From the NCBI GenBank assembly GCA_025935475.1, contig JAICVE010000023.1:1-14504 (forward strand): a stretch of 14,504 nt of DNA. Direction: 5' to 3'. The notes under the pieces were generated by a model that worked only from the letters and a program-made list of their open reading frames with translations, was not told the origin of the DNA and did no database searches. Position numbers and translations under genes: made by a program. Numbering within the stretch: the first letter of the stretch is position 1; the number at the start of each line of letters is the position of its first letter. This stretch comes from Nitrospira sp. (GTDB lineage: Bacteria > Nitrospirota > Nitrospiria > Nitrospirales > Nitrospiraceae). Positions 8,601 through 14,406 of this stretch are shown one piece after another.

Positions 8601-9722
8601 ATGACACTCGCTCTTGCACAGGACACGATCAGCCCCAGACCCACCGTCCTCATCGTCGACGACGAAGCGGCGCCGCGCGCCGCGCTGACTCAGATTCTGA
8701 AACAGGATTTCAATATTCTGACGGCCGAAAACGGCAGCCATGCCCTGTCCCTCATCAACGATCATGGCGTCGATCTCATCACTCTCGACCTCAAGCTGCC
8801 TGATACGTCCGGATCCGACATTCTCAAGGAAATCAAACGGACGCACCGCGAGATCGAAATCATCATGGTGACGGCCTATGGCACGCTGCAATCCGCCATG
8901 GACTGTGTGCGCCACGGCGCGGCTGGTTTTCTACTCAAACCCTTCAATGCATCCGAGTTGCTGTCGATCAGCCTTCAGACCTCGCACAAGAAGCAACGGC
9001 TCGACATGCTTCGCCGGGCCATGGCGGAGGAGCAGGCGTTATGGCAGCCGGAACCGGCAAGCACGAACGCCTGGCAGGCATTGATGGCGCGGTATGCGGG
9101 TCAGGTCAAAAGCGGTTTGCTGGAAGTCTCCAGTCGGGAAACCACCTCGCCGTTGATCCAACTGATCTCCGATTTGCTGGAAGCGAAAGATCGTTATCTC
9201 GTCAACCACGGCAACCGCGTGAGCTTTTATGCCACGCTTGTCGCAAACCAGCTCCAACTGCCGCTGGCCGAGCAGCAACACCTTGCGCTGGGCGCACTCG
9301 CCCACGATTTGGATTTGATCAGCGGCGACAGCAGTTTCCTTCTCACGCAGGATGTCGACCGCCTGCGTCATCATCCCGACATCGGCGCGCGCATCGGACG
9401 GGCGATCGGGTTGCCGGCAGAAGCTGTCCAGATCATTGCGTTGCATCATGAGCGCTGGGACGGCACCGGGTATCCCTTTGCCCTCAAGGAAGAGCGGATT
9501 CCCTACCTGGCGCGGCTCGTCGCATTGGCACAAACGTTCGACGAACTCACCTCCGAACAGTCCGGCACAACTCCAGTCTCCCTCAAGAAGGCGCTCGCTC
9601 TCATTGAAGAACAATCAGGCACCACCTTCGATCCTTCACTGGTCGAGGTGTTCTGCCGGACCATCCGCGATCAACCACCTCAGATTGCCTACGCATCACC
9701 GACATCGAGCTCGGTGTACTAA
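8601..9722 (+). CDS. Response regulator with altered HD-GYP domain
   Basis: This 373-residue protein joins a receiver domain to an HD-GYP domain, the family that hydrolyses cyclic di-GMP. The receiver is complete: acidic pair D20-D21, phospho-acceptor D63, T91 and K113 (LLKPF). A linker (about 130-185) leads to the HD-GYP part: NHGNRV with H203, HD at 235-236, HHP at 257-259, HHE at 282-284 and DGTGYP at 287-292. Two conserved positions are changed: the lysine of HDxGK is L239 and the first aspartate of ADxFDALT is Q311, at the spacing expected of metal ligand D305 in the Persephonella enzyme (recalled from memory). It may therefore bind but not cleave c-di-GMP, or depend on a different metal arrangement. 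No sensor kinase is in the window. The gene converges with thpR. Confidence 0.88.
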   Translation: MTLALAQDTISPRPTVLIVDDEAAPRAALTQILKQDFNILTAENGSHALSLINDHGVDLITLDLKLPDTSGSDILKEIKRTHREIEIIMVTAYGTLQSAMDCVRHGAAGFLLKPFNASELLSISLQTSHKKQRLDMLRRAMAEEQALWQPEPASTNAWQALMARYAGQVKSGLLEVSSRETTSPLIQLISDLLEAKDRYLVNHGNRVSFYATLVANQLQLPLAEQQHLALGALAHDLDLISGDSSFLLTQDVDRLRHHPDIGARIGRAIGLPAEAVQIIALHHERWDGTGYPFALKEERIPYLARLVALAQTFDELTSEQSGTTPVSLKKALALIEEQSGTTFDPSLVEVFCRTIRDQPPQIAYASPTSSSVY

Positions 9723-10333
9723 ACAGGCTGCAGCTGAGATTCCCACAGAACGGTGTAGACGGATCCGGTCGGTTTCAAGTCGCTTCTCATCAACGTGATC
9801 GCGTCGACCGCGAAAGGGTCCACCGCCAACGGCAGCCGATCCATCACGCCGCTTCTTGCCAGCGCCTGTCCAGCCCCGCGATGACCTGCCTTGATCCGTG
9901 CCAAGGTCAGATGAGCGCTCAAGGGCCTGGGATCAGGCGCCAGATTCAGCGTTGCACAGCATGCCTCGATCGCGCGGTGCAGCGCCGCCAACCGCGCCGC
10001 GCCGTCACTCGCCTCCCATTGTGCGGATGGCCCGATCCACAGCACGCGAGGCTGCTGGGGTCGCGGAAAGACGCCGAGGCGATCGAGAGGGATCTGCAGG
10101 ACTCGATGGGGTATGAGCGTATCGGCGATCGCCTCGCGAAGGGGCATGACCAATTCTTCCGCAATGTCCCCCAGAAACTTGACCGTCAAATGCATCGAAG
10201 CGGGACGAACCCAGGACAGACTCACGTCGCGAGGCATATCAGGGGTGATTCGCCGTTTCATCTCCGATTGCACTGCCGCGAGAGCCGTTCGGAGTGGTTC
10301 AGGCAACTGAACGGCCAAAAAGGCGCGGATCAT
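9719..10333 (-). CDS. thpR: RNA 2',3'-cyclic phosphodiesterase (LigT/2H family)
   Basis: ThpR-type 2H phosphoesterases open 2',3'-cyclic phosphates on RNA ends. The 204-residue protein carries both H-x-T motifs: HLTVKFLG with H48/T50 and HLTLARIK with H141/T143, each in the expected half of the bilobed fold. It opens with IRAFLAVQLP, typical of the family, and the ATG at 10333 is preceded by a purine-rich AGAGAG. It follows cinA after 54 bases and both face the recA direction, matching the cinA-ligT-recA order known in Deinococcus and others. Its TAG stop (9719-9721) overlaps the TAA stop of the convergent regulator (9720-9722), leaving no room for a terminator between the genes. Length and motifs are normal. 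Confidence 0.93.
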   Translation of the reverse strand: MIRAFLAVQLPEPLRTALAAVQSEMKRRITPDMPRDVSLSWVRPASMHLTVKFLGDIAEELVMPLREAIADTLIPHRVLQIPLDRLGVFPRPQQPRVLWIGPSAQWEASDGAARLAALHRAIEACCATLNLAPDPRPLSAHLTLARIKAGHRGAGQALARSGVMDRLPLAVDPFAVDAITLMRSDLKPTGSVYTVLWESQLQPV

Positions 10334-10387
10334 TGCTCTCTATTCCTCTCGTCGGATAGGTGTTTTTGGGAACGCCGCTGGCGGCCT

Positions 10388-11677
10388 TTATCGACAACCG
10401 TTCAGGAGCCAGCGCCGGAGCAGATCCAATGCCGCCTGCGAAGACCGTTGCTTGATGACTGACCGGTCGCCGTGGAATCGATGCTCGCGCGTGACGGTCT
10501 CGCCATTGTCCGCATTCAAACCGACGTACACTAATCCAACCGGCTTTGTAGCAGTCGCGCCGCCCGGCCCGGCAATGCCGGTGACACTCAAGCCGATCGA
10601 GACACCACTGCGTTCGCGAACGCCCTTCGCCATGGCAGCCGCAACTTCCGCGCTCACCGCGCCATGTCGCTCGATGAGATCGGCGGGAACGCCGAGGAGG
10701 TCGATTTTCGCATGGTTGCTGTAGCAGATGATCCCGCGGTCCACATAGGCCGAGGAGCCCGGCACCTGTGTTAGCCGATGGCCGATCAACCCACCTGTGC
10801 AGGACTCCGCCAGCGCGAGCGTATGCTTGTCCTTGATCAGCAACCTCCCGACCACCTCTTCCATCGTTTCCGGACCTTCCGCGAAAATCCATTCATGTAG
10901 ACAAGCACGGACCGACTCGGACAGTGAGGCCCACGTCTCAGCGGCGGTGCTGTTCAGCGGCTTCGTGGTGAGCGACACCAAGACACCTAACGGAGAAGCC
11001 AACAATCCGAGGTCGACGGAGGCTTTTTTGGGAATGAGACCTTGCAGCTTCGCATCGACGTCGGCCTCAGAAATTCCCCACGTGTGAAACACTTGTCGCC
11101 TGATCGGCTGTGGCGTGCGGCCTCGCTCCTTCAATCGAGACGCCAATGCAGGGACCACGCTCTCTCGCATCATCGCCGCCATTTCCGCTGGCACACCCGG
11201 TAACGAAATCAAGAGTGTGCCCCGCCACGAAAGCCAGAATCCTGGCGCCGACCCGACCGGGTTGGGCACGACCGTGGCACCGGTCGGGATCAACGCCTGT
11301 CGGAGTTGCCCCTTGTTGGGCGACCGGCCCCATTGTGCCAACCGCTTCTGCATGGCCTCGAAGGCCTCCTTTCGCCGCCCGAGCTTGCGTCCGGCCGCAT
11401 CGGCGATGGCCTCTCGCGTGCAGTCGTCCACGGTCGGCCCAAGGCCGCCGGTCATCACGATGATCTCCGCCCGCGCCACGGCCGTCTTCAGCGCACGAAC
11501 GATGTCGGCTCGATCGTCGCCGACCACCGACTTGAAACGCACCTCGATGCCCAAGGTGCTCAGTTCATCCGTAATGAATAAGGAATTGCTGTCGGTCCGG
11601 CCTCCCAAGAGAAGCTCTGACCCGACCGCAATGATTTCGGCGATAACTGGTTGAGGTAAGGAACGTGCTCTTCCCAT
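10388..11677 (-). CDS. cinA: CinA family protein (MoCF-like domain plus NMN amidohydrolase domain)
   Basis: CinA proteins combine an N-terminal COG1058 domain, linked to ADP-ribose pyrophosphatase activity, with a C-terminal PncC domain that deamidates nicotinamide mononucleotide in NAD recycling. In the 429-residue protein the first domain shows EIIAVGSELLLG (14-25), MTGGLGPTVDD (75-85) and LPGVPAEM (159-166); the second shows LAESCTGG with catalytic S292, ICYSNHAK (317-324), GAVSAEVAAAMA (339-350) and VTGIAGPGGA (365-374). I chose ATG 11677 over a TTG at 11728, which overlaps the upstream gene; the extra 17 residues look unlike the family. No Shine-Dalgarno sequence is evident. cinA is often linked to recA, and here thpR follows it after 54 bases. 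The protein appears intact. Confidence 0.94.
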   Translation of the reverse strand: MGRARSLPQPVIAEIIAVGSELLLGGRTDSNSLFITDELSTLGIEVRFKSVVGDDRADIVRALKTAVARAEIIVMTGGLGPTVDDCTREAIADAAGRKLGRRKEAFEAMQKRLAQWGRSPNKGQLRQALIPTGATVVPNPVGSAPGFWLSWRGTLLISLPGVPAEMAAMMRESVVPALASRLKERGRTPQPIRRQVFHTWGISEADVDAKLQGLIPKKASVDLGLLASPLGVLVSLTTKPLNSTAAETWASLSESVRACLHEWIFAEGPETMEEVVGRLLIKDKHTLALAESCTGGLIGHRLTQVPGSSAYVDRGIICYSNHAKIDLLGVPADLIERHGAVSAEVAAAMAKGVRERSGVSIGLSVTGIAGPGGATATKPVGLVYVGLNADNGETVTREHRFHGDRSVIKQRSSQAALDLLRRWLLNGCR

Positions 11678-11711
11678 GGATATCAGTCTGACAAGAAGGT
11701 CAAACGAACTT

Positions 11712-12314
11712 CTACTTAATCTGAGCAAAATCCAGAGGAAACGTTACCTCACCGCCGTTGGCGGGAAAGATGGAAATCGTGGTGTGTGCTGTTGGATCGA
11801 AGTCGGCATAGGCAAAGGAGGCCACCACTTTGGCTTTGAAGCGCGGGGGCTCAGGCCAGGCGGCACTGCGGCTCGCCATTCCATCGAACCGCACGGTGAC
11901 GGGTTTGATGGTTTTGCCCGCCTGGTCGAACACCATGTAACTATCGACGGCGAAGTTCGGAACATTCCCAAAAATAGTGGCGCTCACCAACATGGTCTTG
12001 CCGTCGAGAGCCTGGGCAATATCGGCCTCGGCGGGTTCGACTCCCCGCAGGCCCATATGCGTCGCCATGACGGAAAGCGCGGCGAGCTTGGTAATCAGAA
12101 AACCGCTTGGATGCAGCTCATCGGTGGCGCCGAAGCGGGTATAGAAGGTGTCCGGCGGGCGATGCGCTTTGGCCGCATCGGCTCCACGCTCGAGCGCGGC
12201 GTGGATCTCCTCTTGGGATGGTTGGATCTCGATCGCACAGACTGCGGTCGCTGCAAACACCGTAAGGGAGAACGCCCCAACCGCCACGGCCATGTGACGA
12301 AATTCCCCCTTCAT
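11712..12314 (-). CDS. Secreted protein of unknown function
   Basis: This 200-residue protein is not one I recognise. MKGEFRHMAVAVGAFSLTV begins a signal peptide with a basic start (K2, R6) and a cut likely after VCA (25-27). The mature part has a helical N-terminal third (EEIHAALERGADAAKA, 35-50), a conserved-looking FYTRFGATDELHPSGFLITKL segment (57-77) and a strand-rich C-terminal half (KPVTVRFDG, KAKVVASFAYADFDP, TISIFPANGGEVTFPL) that reads like a beta-sandwich. There is one cysteine, at the signal cut. The longer frame to 12428 is rejected because its start would bury the signal peptide; ATG 12293 is a possible alternative start and has AAGGGGG about 11 bases before it. It ends 34 bases before cinA, so the two may be co-transcribed. 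Confidence 0.75.
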   Translation of the reverse strand: MKGEFRHMAVAVGAFSLTVFAATAVCAIEIQPSQEEIHAALERGADAAKAHRPPDTFYTRFGATDELHPSGFLITKLAALSVMATHMGLRGVEPAEADIAQALDGKTMLVSATIFGNVPNFAVDSYMVFDQAGKTIKPVTVRFDGMASRSAAWPEPPRFKAKVVASFAYADFDPTAHTTISIFPANGGEVTFPLDFAQIK

Positions 12315-12321
12315 AGCCAAG

Positions 12322-12350
12322 GCACTAACAGATCGGTTTTTACCTGTCAA
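12322..12350 (-). promoter_or_regulatory. Candidate promoter of the larger secreted-protein gene
   Basis: On the minus strand a perfect TTGACA (12345-12350) is followed after 17 bases by a weak TAGTGC (12322-12327), and the ATG at 12314 follows 7 bases later. The spacing again suggests a leaderless transcript. The -35 is convincing and the -10 is not. Confidence 0.4.
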
Positions 12351-12355
12351 CGAGC

Positions 12356-12367
12356 GGGCTGCAGCCC
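12356..12367. repeat. Perfect 12-base palindrome GGGCTGCAGCCC
   Basis: This palindrome lies 5 bases upstream of the minus-strand TTGACA at 12345-12350. A GC-rich 12-mer palindrome could arise by chance, but the position beside a -35 box would suit a regulator site. Confidence 0.3.
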
Positions 12368-12426
12368 TCGCTAGGACGTATTCTGACCCGCCCAACCTCG
12401 ACGGTCTTTGTACATCCGCCCGACCC

Positions 12427-12447
12427 ATCGATTGCTTTGCAATCGAT
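12427..12447. repeat. 21-base inverted repeat in the divergent intergenic region
   Basis: ATCGATTGC (12427-12435) and GCAATCGAT (12439-12447) are perfect inverted copies around TTT. The site is AT-richer than its surroundings and lies about mid-way between the two divergent -35 boxes (12345 and 12517). It could be an operator for a dimeric regulator or a cruciform-forming sequence; no run of T follows that would mark a terminator on the plus strand. Confidence 0.5.
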
Positions 12448-12489
12448 TATCCGCGCCGCGTTCTTCCCTATCCTCACCCACCCATCCCG

Positions 12490-12507
12490 GACGCGCCGAG
12501 ACGCGCC
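12490..12507 (+). repeat. Two GACGCGCC copies at 10-base period upstream of the Cld-family promoter
   Basis: GACGCGCC occurs at 12490-12497 and 12500-12507, one helical turn apart, ending 9 bases before the TTGACA box at 12517. Same-face tandem sites directly upstream of a -35 are typical of activator binding, though only two copies are present and GC-rich octamers recur by chance. Confidence 0.3.
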
Positions 12508-12516
12508 CTTCCCCGA

Positions 12517-12546
12517 TTGACAAAACAAAAGATGAAGTGTTACAGG
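12517..12546 (+). promoter_or_regulatory. Candidate promoter of the Cld/HemQ-family gene
   Basis: A perfect TTGACA (12517-12522) is followed 15 bases later by TGTTACAGG (12538-12546), which reads as an extended -10 (TGn-TACAGG, 18-base spacer) or TTACAG with 17. The start would fall near 12553, leaving a leader of about 40 bases with the GGAGGAG ribosome site at 12582-12588. Confidence 0.55.
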
Positions 12547-12591
12547 AATCAGTCCTTTCTGACTTGATCAAGACGTCACACGGAGGAGTTC

Positions 12592-13314
12592 ATGGCAGCC
12601 CCCGAACAGCAAGCACCGGCGCAGACACCCAGACGTCAGTACGTCAATTTTGCGTTCTATAAGCTCGACCCGGCGTGGCGTCGTTTGCCGGAAGACGAGC
12701 GCGCAAAAGGCAAACAGGAATTCATCCGTGCGATCGAGGATTATGCCGGCAAGGTGCTGGTGATTCCGTACTCCACCGTGGGTATCCGTGGCGATTGCGA
12801 TCTCATGCTCTGGCGCATCAGCTACGAACTCGAACTCTTCCAACAAATGACCGCCAAGATGCTCGCGTCCGGCTTGGGCAAGTACCTCACCACTCCTTAC
12901 TCGTATTTGTCCATGACGAAGCGATCGATCTATGTCGATCATCACACGCACGAAGGGCAGGAAAGCAAACGCCTGACCGTCGTTCCCGGAAAAGCCAAAT
13001 ACATTTTCGTTTACCCGTTCCTCAAGACCCGCGAATGGTTCCTCCTCACGAAAGCCGCTCGGCAGGGTATGATGGACGAGCATATCGAAGTCGGCCACCG
13101 CTTCCCTTCCGTCAAGCTCAACACCACCTATTCCTTCGGCCTTGACGATCAGGAATGGGTCGTGGCGTTTGAGAGCGACAAGCCCGAAGACTTCCTCGAT
13201 CTGGTGATGGCCCTGCGGGAAACGGAAGGCTCCCGGTACACCTTGCGCGATACGCCCATCTTCACCTGCATTCGCGGCAGCCTGAAAGAATCGCTGGATA
13301 CACTCGGCGGCTAG
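12592..13314 (+). CDS. Chlorite dismutase/HemQ-family haem protein, probable coproheme decarboxylase
   Basis: The family contains true chlorite dismutases and ChdC/HemQ, which decarboxylates coproheme to haem. This 240-residue protein has no signal peptide. Seen are FVYPFLKTREWF (139-150), EH with proximal haem ligand H164 (MMDEHIEVGHRF, 160-171), SFGLDDQEW (181-189) and SRYTLRDTPIF (214-224). Y141 and K145 occupy the positions of the ChdC catalytic Tyr and nearby Lys, and the YPF-EW pattern resembles actinobacterial ChdC. The distal position that is Arg173 in Nitrospira defluvii Cld and Gln in Firmicute HemQ aligns with L176, arguing against chlorite dismutation. A His-rich stretch (H117, H118, H120) lies near where actinobacterial ChdC has its distal His. 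The ATG follows GGAGGAG at a good distance. It stands alone: no haem-synthesis gene is adjacent, and a terminator-like hairpin follows. Confidence 0.85.
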   Translation: MAAPEQQAPAQTPRRQYVNFAFYKLDPAWRRLPEDERAKGKQEFIRAIEDYAGKVLVIPYSTVGIRGDCDLMLWRISYELELFQQMTAKMLASGLGKYLTTPYSYLSMTKRSIYVDHHTHEGQESKRLTVVPGKAKYIFVYPFLKTREWFLLTKAARQGMMDEHIEVGHRFPSVKLNTTYSFGLDDQEWVVAFESDKPEDFLDLVMALRETEGSRYTLRDTPIFTCIRGSLKESLDTLGG

Positions 13315-13333
13315 GCTTTATCCCTGCTCCCAT

Positions 13334-13350
13334 AGGATGTTCAACATCCT
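13334..13350. repeat. Small inverted repeat after the Cld-family gene
   Basis: AGGATGTT and AACATCCT flank a single C, giving a perfect 17-base dyad; as RNA it folds as a 6-base-pair stem with a 5-base loop. It lies 20 bases after the stop codon and 6 bases before the much stronger hairpin at 13357. Confidence 0.5.
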
Positions 13351-13356
13351 CGTCAT

Positions 13357-13396
13357 GAAGGGCCTTCGGTCGCAAGATCGAAGGCCCTTCGTGTTT
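13357..13396 (+). terminator. Strong hairpin, likely rho-independent terminator of the Cld-family gene
   Basis: GAAGGGCCTTCGGTC (13357-13371) pairs with GATCGAAGGCCCTTC (13376-13390), a 15-base-pair stem with one G-U pair and a GCAA tetraloop of the stable GNRA type. The following GTGTTTC holds only a short, interrupted T run, so termination may be partial. The next start codon is just 10 bases after the stem. Confidence 0.75.
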
Positions 13397-13400
13397 CGTC

Positions 13401-14057
13401 ATGACTGATCCCGTGGACCCACGCGCCGCTTTCTCTTCACTCCTCCTCCCCGGCCTGGGACAGGTCCTGCAACAGCGTTACCGACAAGCCGCTGCGGCCG
13501 CGCTCTGCACAGGAGCGCTCGTCATCGCGAGCCTGATGCTCGGCCGGGTATCCGGACGCGCGGCCGAGGTGTTCTTCTTCATGATCCTGGCCCTGCCGTG
13601 GTGGGCGCTGCAAGCCTATGACGCGTATCTGGGACCGATCACCGCCGGCTCCAGTTGGCAACGGACGTTCCGCACCGCTTGGCAGCGCGGCCACGACATC
13701 CGGTTTCTCGGCGTCTTATTGTTGATCAGCGCCGTCAACGACACATACATCATCCTCAAGAATTTCGACTATCTGCTGCCTTTTTACTGCACGAAATTTT
13801 CCGGGATCCCTGGCTTTCTCACGAAAGCGATTTCCCCTGTCCTCCATCTGGTCGTGGGATATGGCTTCCTACGCTGCACCCGCTGGGCGTTCTTCATCTA
13901 TCTCGTCTATGCCGCCTATGGGTTGACGAACGGCATGGTCAATCTCGCCTGCTTTGGCCCGGGTCGGATCCGAAACACCCTCCGTGCCGCCGTTATCCTC
14001 TCGACGATGTACATCCTCTGGCGCCGGGACATTCTGTTGAACTCATCGACAAAATGA
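13401..14057 (+). CDS. Polytopic membrane protein of unknown function
   Basis: I do not recognise a family for this 218-residue protein. Hydrophobic stretches at about 31-48, 57-75, 101-118, 143-158, 163-180 and 194-207 suggest about six membrane segments. The N-terminus (SSLLLPGLGQVLQQRYRQA, 12-30) resembles the PGxGQ-Y-G opening of small TM2-like membrane proteins, but not strongly enough to assign. Cysteines at 36, 130, 159 and 184 are not paired in an obvious motif. The ATG at 13401 is the only reasonable start: the frame is closed at 13356-13358, no other start lies between, and GTG 13413 would drop only four residues. No Shine-Dalgarno sequence precedes it, and a 15-base-pair hairpin ends 10 bases upstream, so it may rely on read-through from the Cld-family gene or on a promoter inside that region. 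Confidence 0.8.
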   Translation: MTDPVDPRAAFSSLLLPGLGQVLQQRYRQAAAAALCTGALVIASLMLGRVSGRAAEVFFFMILALPWWALQAYDAYLGPITAGSSWQRTFRTAWQRGHDIRFLGVLLLISAVNDTYIILKNFDYLLPFYCTKFSGIPGFLTKAISPVLHLVVGYGFLRCTRWAFFIYLVYAAYGLTNGMVNLACFGPGRIRNTLRAAVILSTMYILWRRDILLNSSTK

Positions 14058-14067
14058 TCCTTCCAAG

Positions 14068-14093
14068 ACCCTCGCTGAGCAGGGTTTAAACCC
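14068..14093 (+). terminator. Weak hairpin and palindrome after the membrane protein gene
   Basis: ACCCT (14068-14072) and AGGGT (14081-14085) can pair, with two more GC pairs inside and a bulged C, followed by TTTAAAC. The 12-base palindrome GGGTTTAAACCC (14082-14093) overlaps the right arm. It lies 11 bases after the stop codon. As a terminator it is plausible but not strong. Confidence 0.4.
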
Positions 14094-14119
14094 CTCCACC
14101 CCTAACCTTCCATCCTGTT

Positions 14120-14149
14120 TTGACACCAAGTTTCCGCCTATGTTACCTG
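14120..14149 (+). promoter_or_regulatory. Candidate promoter of the small acidic protein gene
   Basis: TTGACA (14120-14125) is followed 15 bases later by TGTTACCTG (14141-14149), the same arrangement as before the Cld-family gene. Transcription would start near 14155, leaving a leader of about 28 bases. Confidence 0.5.
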
Positions 14150-14182
14150 TAGAAGCTGACGTGGGGAGGCTTCGCAGAGGGT

Positions 14183-14395
14183 ATGTCCGAGAACGACGCC
14201 CTGTACGCCATACGCCATGCTGACGGGTCGGTCAGCCTGTATATCGACGAAGAATATGCGGCTGAACGGGGGGTCGACCCTGCCACGCTGACGCGAGTGG
14301 AAATTCCCCGCGAACTGTTCTCGACCGGAAGCGTCCAGCAAGTTCGTGAATATGTGGCACAGTACTTGGAATCTCAACAAACCGGCACCGCCTGA
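14183..14395 (+). CDS. Small acidic protein of unknown function
   Basis: This 70-residue protein is not one I recognise. It has no signal peptide, membrane segment or cysteine. It reads as two short strands (LYAIRHADGSVSLYI, 7-21), an acidic helix (DEEYAAERG, 22-30), VEIPRELF (39-46) and a C-terminal helix (VQQVREYVAQYLESQ, 51-65), with net negative charge. Coding is supported by the promoter-like sequence upstream, GGAGG at 14165-14169 and AGAGGG directly before the ATG, and the tight spacing to the next gene. The ribosome sites are at non-ideal distances (13 and 1 bases). The 11-base gap to the next frame suggests an operon. It could be a small regulator or adaptor, but nothing seen assigns a role. 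Confidence 0.7.
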   Translation: MSENDALYAIRHADGSVSLYIDEEYAAERGVDPATLTRVEIPRELFSTGSVQQVREYVAQYLESQQTGTA

Positions 14396-14406
14396 AAGCA
14401 CGACTT

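Noticed and set aside
9039..9614. 191-codon minus-strand open frame opposite the response regulator
   Set aside because: It lies wholly antisense to a receiver/HD-GYP protein with clear motifs; composition and lack of motifs mark it as a high-GC shadow frame.
11678..11728. TTG start for cinA that would overlap the upstream secreted-protein gene
   Set aside because: The family begins close to the ATG at 11677, and the added residues have no resemblance to CinA.
12568..13098. 176-codon minus-strand frame opposite the Cld-family gene
   Set aside because: It reads protein-like but is the complement of a recognisable haem protein with a strong ribosome binding site; no promoter or ribosome site serves the antisense frame.
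12592..13314. Naming the haem protein a true chlorite dismutase
   Set aside because: The distal arginine needed for chlorite chemistry aligns with leucine, and there is no signal peptide, unlike the known Nitrospira enzyme.
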